A DNA stretch of 64,000 nt from NCBI GenBank assembly GCA_026120035.1, contig JALRME010000005.1, positions 124,001 to 188,000 on the forward strand, in the 5' to 3' direction. The number at the start of each line of letters is the position of its first letter. The stretch's first letter is position 1. Below are positions 36,243 through 48,069 of this stretch, piece after piece. The notes beneath the pieces were generated by a model, which was given only the letters and a program-made list of their open reading frames with translations, was not told where the DNA came from and ran no database searches. The position numbers and the translations under genes are program-made. This stretch comes from Coleophoma eucalyptorum (lineage: Eukaryota; Ascomycota; Leotiomycetes; Helotiales; Dermateaceae).

Positions 36243-38074
36243 TGTTGCTATGTTATGAAGAATACTAGGTGCTGGATTCCGTGTTTATACACCACACGTT
36301 GTGAGATGTGGGGTTTATAACGTCTGCGAAGCTAGGCTGAATAGTTGGGCTGAATAATTAGTGTACGGTTTCCCAGCAAGGGATGACAATGACACACACT
36401 TTGTATATTCAGATGATAGTTCACTCGGGTTTCCACTATAAGAAGAGGAAGGATATATACGAATAATAATATAGAATTCACAGCACTGGCGGAGAAGTCA
36501 TAATATAGTATACATACCATGCAAACAAGAGCCCTACGACACATCCCGAACCCAGCGCCCTATGCTACCCCTCATCCACTTTATTTTTTCACTTCCGATG
36601 AAGGCAGCAAAAAAGAGGTCTCGAACACGTATTACATCATTGGAGGGCTGTGGGCACAAGCGCAGCAGAGCGCAGCGCAGCGCAGTGTAGTGCAGTACGG
36701 GTAGAGTGCCCACCAAACTGCCTTATCCAAGTGCATGGGCGAACGGGGGGGGAGAGGGGGGAGCTCACGAACACTGCCCCCTACCAGCTGCCAGCGGATT
36801 ATGATTCTCGCGGAAGGGGGTTTGTGGGGTAAGGCACCTATTGGATAAAGGGCATCACGATTTGGTTTTTGTTTTGTGCTACCGAGTATGACATGCCGCA
36901 TTTCACTCGCGACCACAAGGTCCGATGGCATACATGAAAGGGGGTTCGTCGTTTTGGAAAATAGGGTTGGATTTCGCCGGTGACGCATGTGCGACGACGA
37001 CCTCTGTCAGTCAGCCGGTCGGTCGGTCGGTCGGTTGGCAAATTTTTTCTTTGAACCCCCATTTCCAGTACAGGCATGGATGTAAGGCTCTGAGGCTGAG
37101 TAGAGCTCAAGCGATAACCTTTCTGCAAATTGTGAGAATGGATGGCTCTCTGCCGGGTAATTTTCTTTTGCACATGGGAAATATTTATGGGCTGACTTGG
37201 GATAGGATGCAACATTGCATCATCTACGCAATGACCTTAGAATCCTAATGTAGTGAGCCCAAGCTTTTCGGCTGTGAGACTCGATATGAACTCCTCGTTG
37301 ACTTAAGAGTTTGGGTGACAAGTCGCTTAGAAGATAAGGAAAGGCGGACTGCGATTAGGTTCAAATGACCATCTCCATACTTCTGCTCTGACCACGGAAC
37401 CACCAGTCCCGGTATTCGGCGATCAAAAGTCCCTTTATACAGTGGAATACTCTGATGGGCCTTTATTGGAGGCGGACAGCGTCCTCATTGTGCCCAGTTC
37501 CTACAAAACAGTCTTCACATTGCGATAGATATGGTGCATTTATTGAGAAATCCCAGTTACAAAAGTCATCCGGCATGCCTTGATCTAAAAGCTAAATATA
37601 CCCAACTAGACATCTGAACCTTTCTCAGTCAGTAATCCAAAGATATGGTATCAGGCGTACTCACATGCAATGATAAGAAGCATTCTTCCTTCCATAATCT
37701 CAATGTAACCAAATAGCATCTCAAAACCTAGCGAACTTGAAATCGCAGGAAGAGAGATGCGCAATGTTGGGGCCACGGCGCGGTAAGTGCTTGCATAGAA
37801 GCGGAAACCAACTGATACAAGGAATTTGCACTTTGCCGGAATTTATCTTAGAGAGCCAACAACCATTCGAAGGATTGAAACAGAACCTCATAGCTGAGCT
37901 GATTGTGTGTGATATGGACGAGTGTTGAAGCATTTGTGTAGTCTTGACTGTCTGGGGTATCCTATGTTACGTTGTCAGATTGAGATCATTGTCAAAACCG
38001 ATGTAGGCTTACTTTGTCGTCCGCACTCTTTCCCCTCTGTCCCAGAATAGTCGTTCAGACTTCCTCTGTTGTGT
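36243..38074. other. intergenic DNA between coiled-coil genes
   Basis: No gene supported. Holds a GCAGC/GCGCA-type repeat at about 36660-36695 and a GGTC array (CGGTCGGTCGGT) at about 37016-37035. Short open frames overlap these repeats and look accidental. Confidence 0.5.
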
Positions 38075-38659
38075 CTAATATCCATACGCCCTCAGATCCG
38101 GTCTGTATCCAAGATCCCCCAAAAGGGATCGCAAGTAAGCGACAGCACCGTCTTTATTTAGGATACGACTGCCCGCAAGAGCCAATTTACTTTCACTCTC
38201 CCTCAACTTTCTACGTAACTGCTCCACATCTACACTCTTGTTCTCATATCGCTGTCGATACTCGTCACGGTCGTCATTGGTACGTTTGAGCAAGCGAATT
38301 CGCTCTTTCAACCTCTTTACTTCATCTACGACCGCATCGAGTTGGCTCTTCAAATACTTGATTTCTTCCATACGCATATCCAATCGTCCACGCAGGCCTC
38401 GACAGTGGTGATGCTCATCCTGTAGTCGGTCATTTTTGATCTGCAGGTTTTGGATCTCCCATTGTTGAGCCCGGATGTGGGATTGTTGTCCACGTAGTTG
38501 TTCGTTTTCTCGTTTGAGCCTTGCAATCTGCTCTTCGGCGTCGTTGAGTAACTCACGATTCGAGGCGTTGTATGACGATGAACGTCGATGTCGAGAGCTC
38601 ATAACGACAAATTCTCGTCCGTATCGATCGCGTTCAATCCAACCTTTCCTGTGAGGCAT
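38075..38659 (-). CDS. coiled-coil protein with RDRYGRE-type N-terminus (CC3)
   Basis: Unknown function. A single exon of 194 aa from MPHRKGWIERDRYGREFVVM. A Ser/Arg block (SSRHRRSSSYNASNREL) is followed by a nearly continuous heptad pattern from about residue 38 to 155, beginning EEQIARLKRENEQLRGQ and including LKERIRLLKR and LRRKLRESESKLAL. The C-terminus (SLLGDLGYRPDLRAYGY) is short and Tyr-rich. Reading upstream to 38710 would need a non-ATG start, so 38659 is used. Same strand and similar composition as CC1 and CC2. Confidence 0.7.
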   Translation of the reverse strand: MPHRKGWIERDRYGREFVVMSSRHRRSSSYNASNRELLNDAEEQIARLKRENEQLRGQQSHIRAQQWEIQNLQIKNDRLQDEHHHCRGLRGRLDMRMEEIKYLKSQLDAVVDEVKRLKERIRLLKRTNDDRDEYRQRYENKSVDVEQLRRKLRESESKLALAGSRILNKDGAVAYLRSLLGDLGYRPDLRAYGY

Positions 38660-40448
38660 AGATAGTGAAATATTATTGCCTATATTGAAAGGCCGTCGAG
38701 GTTTGATCAATCAAAGGCTTATTTCCTGGATGATCAAGACCCACTATATCTCCTATGGATGTATGCAAGTATGATGTGCAGTGAATGAGAGTATTGGATG
38801 TGAAATGCAGAAGAGCGGATCAATGAGAATGAAGAAGAGCAAGCCAGATATATGGTGCATGGTTGCCTGGGTTTACGTGTTATCCTCTATCCTCTACTGA
38901 AAGAGAGAGCCTCGTCTCAAGGGCGGGCTTCTTCTGATTGACCACACCATCTTCAATGTATGTCTACGTTTCGGTGTGCTAGGCCTGGAGGCCGCGAAGA
39001 CAGGAGTCCTTGTTAAGGCTGAGATTCTTATTCAATGAAAGACAGGCTTTGAATGGGCAGCGTTTCCCGATTGTTGCATAGAACAACTTTTCGCCTAGTT
39101 TGGGAGTAGAACAAAGGAAACAGAGTTAGGACGACATTTGTCTCACTGCCTATCCTTTGAAAGTTCGACTCATCGACAATGGATTAACTAGTAGACTGTG
39201 CCGTTTTCTTCCCTGCTATAGCCTGTAAATTAGACCCTGGACTTCAGCTGGCTTCCCAGGGTTGAGTTGAGGAGGTTGCTCATGGTGGTACAACCTTCAA
39301 GCCCGCAAGCTCGCAACCCAAGACGGCGAAAATGTCAACTACGGAAGATGTGCTACCCCCGTCCAATTGCTTCCACAACCAAGACGGAGAGTTCGGGTAA
39401 AAGGAGAAGAATTTTGTGTGAATGAATGATAGATGGTGTAGGGGGTCGCATCAGCCTCATTGTGGGGTCCGCGACGGCGGAGGGCTGAAGAAGCACAGCC
39501 ACGGCAATATCTTCAGAGGCGGATTGGGCTTGATAACATATCATGCTTGTGTGCAGGACTATCCTCGAAGAATGAAGATTGCTTTCAAATTGTAGATTAC
39601 GTGAGACGCAGCGGAATGGATGGCTGCGTTAACCGCGACCTTGTTGGGGGCTCTATGATTCCCTCTTCGTGGCGTGAAGCTGAAGGGATACGAGACAGGA
39701 TAGTCAAGGGGAGCAATCAGAGGTTGGGCTTTCGAGAACTGCACAGTGTGACCACTTGGTAACTTCACATCGGCCTAGATCTCGTGATTATTCACCAGAT
39801 GGTGGCTTTGAACATTTATGCCTCGTCCTGTCTGGAATTGAGTTGCCACCAAGTCGCCAAATACTAAGCACGGGAGTGCAAGGATCTCGGTGTGGTCCTA
39901 GATGGATAACTCATGGCGGATACTCCACAGAGATTCTAGGGAAAGACCTGGAAAGAGCTCGAGGAGTCTAGGTTTCAGAGAAAGGTCGAAGAAGGTTGTC
40001 CTCGTGAAGACGATGTCGTGCCCATGCCTTGCTTTTTCCACCGAATTGCTTACTAAGCCACAATAGTGCCGATGCTATCACTAAGCTCGAGTCTTCAAGA
40101 CAATCAGCAAAGGGTCGAATACTTACAGTATCAAGTAAAGCTATTGAACTTCGAATACACAGGTCACTTCTCAATAACATATGTCATTTCAGGTTTAGAA
40201 GCTTCAACCATGCAAATCATAATCTCGGATTGTATGTGACCAATATGCTTATATATAAATCCATTCCACCGTGCGTATCTTCAGCACAGCGTAGCCCATA
40301 TTTGCATTCTTCTGAGAAGAAAGGTAACGGTATAGTTGTACAAGGGTAGTCCCCAACGCCAGAATCCCATGCCCAAGTGAGCCCATCCATCAGAACGCCA
40401 ATTCGTTAAAAGTCAAGTATCCTGTGACCCATCATGCTAAAATCGTCA
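38660..40448. other. intergenic DNA
   Basis: No gene supported. Upstream flank of CC3 and 3' flank of ppg1. Open frames of up to about 106 codons on both strands show no domain, codon bias or splice partners. Confidence 0.45.
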
Positions 40449-41802
40449 TTACAAGAAGTACTCGCCAGCTCCACGACGTCCTGGTGGGACGGCTCTTTGG
40501 TCTTCGGGAACAGCGCTGAAAATGGTGAACTTAGGGTCTAGGTCCTCGCCCACGTTCATGATTGATGCAACATTACCACAGCGGTAACAGTAGTTTGGTG
40601 CTGACCAGACCGTGACAACAGATTTCTCGTCGAAGTGATACTGCGAGTGTCAGAGCAGATTCTAATAATACTGATATAAACATACCTTGTAACCCTCGTT
40701 GACAAGTTGATGGGCGCGTGCAATAAGCTTGAGATCATTGACTTGATTAAATTCTTTGGCAACTTTGGCTCCAAACAACCAACCTGCACCACGAGGAGAA
40801 ACAGACCATTGAGGAACGTCTTCTGGATCAGACCAGACAAGGTCGCAGAAAGCACCTTCGTGAGGAATCTCCTGCGCACGGGCAACAACACGAATTTGAT
40901 CAACGGTACGAATCTCTGGACTCAAACCACCGTGAACGCAAAGAATCTCACCATCAACGATAGCAGCGAGAACTAAGAAGTCAAATACTTGGCAGCAGGC
41001 CTTCCAGACTGATGCGTTTCCATACTTTTGTTGGCATTCCTCGTAGAATCCATAGACCTGAGTAATTTGGCGGGATTCGTGGTTACCTCGAACGAGGGTG
41101 ATACGGTCTGGGTACCTGGGAATGTTAGCTTGACCTGGAAGAACCAGCGATATACCTACATTGCCTTCAAGCACAATAATAACGTGAAAGTTTCCAGACT
41201 GAAGTAACCTCGATCAACAAAGTCACCAAGGAAGATGAAGTTTTGCTCTCCATTTCCAGAAACAGTATTGACGCCAATGCCAGAGTCACCACCGGTAGAT
41301 GTAGCACGGTTTGATGAGCCAGCAGTACGAGGACGTCCACGAGGCTCATCATCATCTTCATCTCCCGTATCGCCAGCAGACTCGATGCCACTGTCTGAGC
41401 TGCGGATCTTCTTCTTTAGCTTTGGGTCGGTGATTTCTGTGGGAGGCTCAATATCGGACGAGGTGATAACGGTTGTGGGTGCTTCAACATTTGTCTCTCC
41501 GGGCATACCACCTGCAACACGGAACAGCTCAAGCAAATCGTAAAATTGCCCGTGGATGTCACCACAGATCGTAACAGGTGTGGCAACTGGTTGAATGTTT
41601 GATTCTGGGCACGTCAGCAAAATTCGCGTCCCAATTCAGATGACGGACCCTCCATAAGACACTCCTTGACCATCTCGCACAACTTCTTCATGATAGCCTC
41701 TGGCAAGTACTTGCATTGCTTGGCCTGTTCAAGCCATTCTTCCAAGCCAGCGCTTGGTGTGAGTTTCGCTGGACCTGGTTGGGGGACTGGTCGATTGGCC
41801 AT
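40449..41802 (-). CDS. ppg1: PP2A-like Ser/Thr phosphatase Ppg1
   Basis: Catalytic subunit of the PPP family; in yeast Ppg1 works with the Far complex on mitophagy and glycogen control. Exons 41802-41649, 41604-41160, 41115-40686 and 40640-40449 give 406 aa. The metal motifs are GDIHGQ (D67, H69), GDFVDRG (D179) and GNHESR, with the later LVWSDPED and [10 protein letters not shown]. The C-terminus ends GEYFL, close to the TPDYFL tail methylated in PP2A. Between GDIHG and GDFVDRG lies an insert of about 80 residues (roughly 88-172) rich in Ser, Asp and Gly, absent from PP2A and Sit4 and, as far as I recall, present in filamentous-fungus Ppg1. The first donor is an unusual GTCCGT, but the join LMEESNIQPV is right for the family. 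Confidence 0.93.
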
Positions 41803-42254
41803 ATTGAGCACAGTAAAGATTAGTGGGGGTGGCCGGGTAGGCAAAGGGTCTCTGGAGATCCTGCAGTTTGTCAGGGAGCGTGATTTTATGAGTTGCGTCT
41901 TCTGAGTCGTGTCTAGCCGTGCTCGTGCTTCAATATTAGGATGCGACACAAGTTGGCGTCTACTAATGTCGCTCTGATCTGAGATCGAAGGTCTTCGGAC
42001 GGGCCGGGTGCATAATATTCCGGCATCGTCAACCTTATCGTTATCTCGGACCGGGATTTAGCCGATATGCGAATATCAAGCCAGCGCAAGGAACATTGGA
42101 AGTTGTGAGGAAAGAGACGTTTTGTCAACGTTTGTTGTGTTGTGCCACGACAATACAATATTGACTCGGGTGGCATAGGCGGAAAAGAGTCATTGTATGA
42201 CCCTGTGAAGAAATACTCACGTAAAAAGCTTTGATCCCAGGCGCCAGCGCAAAT

Positions 42255-43978
42255 ATGGCTGCCCAAGTACGTCCTCAGACGAATGGTCTCCTACCCATCG
42301 TAGTCTCCCAAACGTCCACCAATACACCCAAAACCAGCACAATGAAGCCGCCATCGCCAAAACTGAAGGTTATTGTACGGAGACTACCCCCTGGTCTTAC
42401 AGATACCGAGTTTACTACGATCCTTGGCGAAGAGTGGAAGCTTGGAAGTGGAAAGGTGGATTGGTTCTTGTATAAGCCTGGGAAGGACTCGAAAGAGTAT
42501 GTGAAACTATCCTAGCTGCACACCTATACTAATGTAATAATAGTCCATCCAAGCCATCACGTCCGTCTCGAGCCTATCTCCATCTTACCAGCGGCGACCA
42601 TTTAATCAGTCTCTCCGATGCCGTACGCCAGCTGAACTTTGAAGACGCCTTAAACACCTTCAACAATCCTTGCCTTATTGGACCCCCGTCTGTTGAATTT
42701 GCTCCGTATGGGCGTGTGCCAGGAGGAAGACGCCGAAATGACGCCCGTGCTGGAACCATAGATCAGGATCCTGAGTTCATGGCGTTCCTGGAAGGTCTTG
42801 CAAATCCAACTACAACAGTTGAACCCAGTGAAGCCGAGGCTGCAAAGCCAGAGAAGGTCACCACAACACCGCTTGTACAATTCCTGAAGGATAAGAAGGC
42901 AAACAAGAGCAAGGAGGCCGCAATAAAGCTAGCTAAGAAGCAGGAGGCGAAGGGCAAGGGGAAGGAAGCTGCAAAGGAGAGTGCCGAGGAGAAGAAAACC
43001 AAAGATGGAAAAGCAGATAAGCTGGTAGAGAAGGCCGCCAAGGAGACTGTCAAAATTCTCAACAGACAAGCTGCTTCACAGAAGAAAACCAAGTTTGACG
43101 CAGTCAAAGCTGCCGAGGAAGCTCCAGTGGTTGTCAATTCTGCTGGAAAGTCTGTTAGAACGTTCGACCACGTTCCACCTCGTCAGAGAAGCGCCGTTAT
43201 TGCTGCTGCAAATCGCATGTTCAAGCGTGACATCAATATGGCAATCAACCAAAATAATGAAAAGGCGACTACTTCCGCTAAAGATACCTCGGAGAAGGGT
43301 GGAAACCCAACACCAAAAGCTGCTACTTCCAAAAGGCGAGGCAAAGACTTGGATGAGAACAAGAATTCCAACTCTGCTGCATCTCCAGCTGCAGCTCCAA
43401 TGGTCTTGCTCAAGAAGCCAGCGGCACCATCCCCTGCTACTTCCGGCCCAGCATCCAAACCTACGCCAAATCCACCAAAACCAGCCTCTGCTCGAAAACC
43501 ACCACCGGTTTTAGTGCCATCTGAAGGAGCCACTCGGGCATTTGTCAAGCATGCAAATCCATCTCAAGGTGTTACAGAAGCACTGTTGAAGGAGGCAATG
43601 GAGAAGTTTGGTGGGGTAACTCTGGTTGAGATTGACAGAAGAAAGGGGTTTGCATATGTTGATTTTACTGAGCCAGAAGGTCTCAAAAAAGCAATGGCTG
43701 CGAATCCAACTTCGGTTGCGCAAGGAACTGTTCAAGTCATGGAAAGAAAGGCAGATAGAGCTGAGCGGGCACCGGCACCAGCTAATCCACCAGCAAAGAA
43801 GCAGCCCTATCAAGCGCCAGCTCGAGGTGGCAGAGGTAGCGGAGGCGCCGGACGAAGAGGTGGGCGGGGAGGTGGTCGAGGTGGTCAAGGTAGTCAAGGC
43901 GGTCAAGGAGGTCAAGGTGGCTCATCCGAGAGCTCGAAGCCACCAGCAGCTTCAACTACCGGACCAGCAGGGAAGTAG
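42255..43978 (+). CDS. upf3: nonsense-mediated decay factor Upf3 with C-terminal RRM/RGG
   Basis: Upf3/Smg4 connects Upf2 with the ribosome or exon junctions in nonsense-mediated mRNA decay and shuttles between nucleus and cytoplasm. Exons 42255-42496 and 42544-43978 give 558 aa. The Smg4/Upf3 RNP-like domain (about 35-175) shows LKVIVRRLPPGLTDTEFTTI, RAYLHLTSGDHL and EFAPYGRVP. A long Lys/Ala/Glu-rich middle follows. Near the C-terminus is a second, RRM-like unit (EAMEKFGGVTLVEIDRRKGF, AYVDFTEPEGLKKAM), then an RGG/GGQ tail (ARGGRGSGGAGRRGGRGG). The extra RRM and RGG tail are not in yeast Upf3. The first ATG is used; an in-frame ATG (MKPPSPKLK) 29 codons on is possible. It is divergent from ppg1 across 452 bp. 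Confidence 0.92.
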
Positions 43979-45818
43979 GTATTTCAGGGAGGCCAGGTAT
44001 ACAAGATATATCCAGAGATCAGAAGAGACCAAGACAGATCGTCAAGGCATCTATCAGCGAGTATCTCGATCATCCTCGCCGGGTTCCGGTTCAAGATTTG
44101 TGGCTTGTTTGGAGATTGATATCTGATCAATACATTCGCCTGTCTTTACCGGATCCGATTCTGAGAGACGAAATTGATCCCGTCGGACTCTTACTTTTTT
44201 GTCACGCGCTGATTTCACAGGTATATTTCCGGTGGGGATTAAGTTATTCTGGCAGAGAATGCAAGAGAATTGGAATCTCTTTTTGAGCACGTGGAAGTAG
44301 CTGGTTCAGTAGCAGTTCCTTCGGTGTCTAGACCGGAAAGTATGCAAGCCAGTAGCTCTACAATATGATCCTGTTCCAGATCTTGACTACAGACTCACTT
44401 TCTACTTTAAACGTGATATTTCTCAATGACTTCGATAGATCACGAGCAAAGGCGTTAGGTTTGATCAAGTGATACAGGGAGCATTTTTCAAATGGTTGGA
44501 AAGACAGATATTATCTATCTTCTAGACTGCTGGGATAATCCAAAAGAAATTTATTCGATGGCAGTGAGCTGTAAAAACTCTTCTCTTATGCGACAACAAC
44601 GCACCTGCTTGATTTCGTTGCTATTACAATCGCTATCCAGGAAGAGCTAATGCTAGCTCTTGCCACAATAGATATCGGTAACATCACCGAGATAAATTCA
44701 TAAATAGACCAGGATAATTTATTATTAGGCCATCTGAGAAAAACCAGTTTTCTCAGTGTGAAGGACTAGAGGAGGATCGCTTAGATACTCAACAGTACCC
44801 GTGGCACGGACCGACAGAAACAACTGCATGTTCTATGGGATGAAAACTCCATGGAAGGAATTGAGCTTCTTAAACTGCCTGAAGTTGTAGTTAGGATCAA
44901 TAAATCAAACAAAGTCATTGGCTGCATGCGCGGAATGTACTGCAGTAGTTGTGAAACTCCCAAATGCAAGAGTATTGAGTATCAGGCAATATCGGGAAAC
45001 GCCATTGGTCCTGCATTGTACGCTGCATGTGTAAATGGGCACGTGGATTTTGTGAAGTTTCTTTTATCTCGTGGTGCTGGTGCCGAAATCCTGATAATGA
45101 GATACAGTAGTCCGGTGGAAGTTGCGCAGCATTTGAAGCACTCGATGCTATTGAAGTAACTCAGGAACATGCGAGTTTATAGGAATATGAGGACGACCAA
45201 GTATTTGCCAGTCTGAACCGGAATGAGACTGATCTAGTGGAAGAAGTTAATTTAATTTGAGATAGAAGGAATGATTTGCAAAGCTTTAACAGTTCAGATC
45301 GCATTATCACATATGCCGTAAGGCATTAACTGCTCGCCAAATTTGTTGTGCTCGCTTATGGAATTTTCACAAGCAACAGCAAAGTCGAGGGAGACTAATT
45401 ATTCCTACACTACTTTCCCTTGCAGTGTCTATTAAGCCATTTTAAAACCAAGGATCATAATTCTTTGCCCATATATCCATTTCCTCCGCATTTAGGATTG
45501 TATTTCACAACATAAGTCATTTTGCATAACTCTAGATTCTTAGGAACATATTGTGTATTACGTCGAGATATGGGAGATGCTACTGATTCAGTCCTTGTCA
45601 CTAGATATTCAAGAAGGCTTGCGGCAGGCACTTCTAAACAGCAACCACACTATTGAATGTAGCCACTTCCTTATAAGAGCTTGTGACTTTGCCATAAGAA
45701 CTAGTGGTTGTAGAACAAGTCGAAAAAGTCAGAGGTGCTTCCAGTGTACATTGCATTGGGTAAGCATACAAATTGCTCCTAAATTAATATAAAGAAACCT
45801 TGTAATTGACCAAACCAG
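43979..45818. other. intergenic DNA with decayed fragments
   Basis: 3' flanks of upf3 and the GMC gene. Apart from the ankyrin-like fragment at 44851 there is only a 53-codon frame near 44493 (MVGKTDIIYLLDCWDNPKEI) that vaguely resembles an F-box-type start and stops. The region is AT-rich, with many stops. Confidence 0.4.
44851..45159 (+). pseudogene. ankyrin-repeat gene fragment
   Basis: A 102-codon frame contains GPALYAACVNGHVDFVKFLL followed by SRGAGAE, which is a good ankyrin repeat (A-L-x-x-A-x-x-x-G-H-x-x-x-V-x-x-L-L-x-x-G-A). It is a single repeat in a short frame with no continuation in either direction, so I read it as a remnant of an ankyrin protein rather than a working gene. A short spliced gene is the alternative. 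Confidence 0.35.
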
Positions 45819-48069
45819 TCACTTATAAGAAGCCTTTATCAGGTCGGCTGCCTGTTCGTCACAATTTTGATCAGCATCAAACAAAATCCTTTCATCTCAA
45901 AAAGGAAAAAACGCAGGAAAAAATCCCAAGATAAGAACTGACCTTTTCAGCGACAGCATAAACAGTTGACTGTATATGACAAGCGGGCAGCATTGGGATT
46001 ACGCTGGCATCCACAATCCTCAAATCATGCACATCATACACTTTCAAGTCTGGGTCAACCACGCCACCTAGATGTTTCGGCAGCATAGATGCGGTTCCGA
46101 CGTGATGGTGTATTGTTGATACTCCAGCTCTGATAGCATCTCCAATCTCGCTTGTTGTTTTGACTGTCGCACCTGGTAATATCTCCTGAGCACTTATCTC
46201 CTGGAGAGCATGTGTCGCCTGAAGGACCCGGTCAAACTCGACACCCATAACCATCATTGACAGGTCCAAAGGATTCGAAAAGTACCGGGGATCTATCTGA
46301 GGAATGTCAAAGGGAGAGGTGCTGTTTATGCGGATCGTGCCTCTGCTGAACGGTTGCAGGAGTACTGGAATTATAACTGAATCGCTTAAGATAAACTCCA
46401 AATGTGCCGACGCGTTTGATGAAAGCTCTCGCACCAGCAGTGAATGTTGGAGTAAATAGCCCTTAACCACACTGTCATCAATATTGGCGGGGAGATACTG
46501 CGTTGGAAGTTGTGCAGTTGCCATAGATTGAAGTGTCTTGGCGCTTCCGTTGCTCGCAAATGTGTCTAAAGGAAGAAAGGCAATAAAGTTGCCGCTTGTA
46601 GTTGTATATGGCCCTGGAAAGCTTTAGCAAGATTCGTAGCAAGATCTTGCACAAACCTTGTCTTTCAGTGTCGTACAATGCCCGTTGCTCAGTATTCCAG
46701 GTCGCGTTGCTTAAATTAGTTGTAGATACTGCGATATTGACTAGAGACCCGTGCATTGCATTAGCATTGATAGAAGTGATCAGAAGTTCTTCAGCTATAA
46801 GTCTACTAACCAGATTGAATAGTAGTATACAGCAGGTGATCTTGATAGTTTGCTCCGACTCCAGGCAAGTTCACCAATGGTTCAACGCCAACCGAGTTTA
46901 GGTGAGTGGCATCTCCAATACCAGAAAGTTGCAAAATTTGTGGAGTACGCAGCGTTCCAGCAGCCAAAATAACCTCTTTTCTAGCTTTAACATATTGTCT
47001 TGTCGAGTTCCCATTCATCACATAAGTAACACCTGTAGCAAAATATTTTGACTGACGAGCTTCGATATTCAGCTTAGTGACTTGAGCTTGGGTCAAAATA
47101 TGTAAGTTCGGTCGTGATGGAAGGTAATATCCTCGCGCCGTTGAGCGAGACTCATCATTTGGATTCAAGGACAGTGCAAACCAGTAACCACCTACTGCGT
47201 TACCGCCCATTGAGTCTCTCAGAACCTTGATACCAAGCTCTAACATAGCCCTCAAGAAGTTTCCTGTCAGAAGTCAATGGCTGAGTCAAATATAATTTTT
47301 AGGAGGAAATGCCACTGACTCGATGATGGCCATACGAAAGGTGGAAAGCTCGAGTGCACATATCCTTCATAACCATGATAAGCAGGATTATATTCAATAC
47401 CCCACTCCCTCATTAGCTCTTCCCCTGGAGGTGTGAAGTTTTCGGCTTTCTTGAAATAAGGGAAAAGGCCATTGAAGCTCCAGCCAGGGTTACCTAGCTC
47501 CTCCCATCGATCATATTCAATCCTCGACCCACGATCGTAAACCATACCATTAAGGACACTTCCTCCGCCGACAACTTTTCCTGCCGGAGTTTTCACAGAG
47601 CGACCTCCAAGCTCAGGTTGGGGAACTCCTGTCAAGTTCCAGTCATACTTTGTCCCTTGTGGTCCATTACCTAGAGCGGGAATATTTGCAGTCGTCAACA
47701 AGGGTATGGTGATGAAATCCTCGTGCTGATCACTATAAAGTCTCAGCTTTTTATAAAAGACCAAATCAAATCAGTGAGTCGCATAGCAGAAAATATTTAA
47801 AGACTTACAAATCTCCTGCCTCAATAACAAGTACAGTTGTATCTAAAACGTTAACGTGATTAAGATGTATATTTGACATCCTTACCTGGATTCTCGCTCA
47901 ACCTGTTGGCAACCACTAATCCACTTGTACCACCTCCGACTATCACAAAATCGTAGATATCCAGTACATAAGACGGGCTTTTGAGAGTCTTGCCATAAAA
48001 CGGTATCTGTGCATTAGCGACAGATAGATACGACACTATGGGTAACAAGATGCAGTAGAGCTGCAACAT
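45819..48069 (-). CDS. secreted GMC-family FAD oxidoreductase
   Basis: Flavoprotein of the glucose-methanol-choline family (aryl-alcohol oxidase/choline dehydrogenase relatives), probably secreted and making H2O2 or oxidising alcohols. Exons 48069-47886, 47842-47809, 47732-47320, 47263-46811, 46740-46657, 46613-45943 and 45851-45819 give 623 aa. Signal peptide MLQLYCILLPIVSYLSVANA (1-20); FAD dinucleotide motif VIVGGGTSG at about 42-50; GMC signature around GGGSVLNGMVYDRGSRIEYD; active-site histidine region THHV-like (TIHHHVGTASM) and C-terminal ACHIQSTVYAVAEK. The last intron is needed to reach AADLIKASYK*. Intron 4 (70 nt, GCTAATG branch) removes an apparent frame break. The intron 2 acceptor could instead be about 8 nt away (GDLLYSDQ versus GDFDQ). 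An in-frame ATG at 48117 would spoil the signal peptide. Confidence 0.88.

Noticed and set aside
45892..45942. GMC protein ending in VSSYLGIFSCVFSFLR
   Set aside because: Intron read-through; the spliced end AADLIKASYK fits the family.
46741..46810. Frameshift or pseudogene call in the GMC gene
   Set aside because: A 70-nt intron with GTTAGT donor, CTAAT branch site and CTAG acceptor restores the frame.
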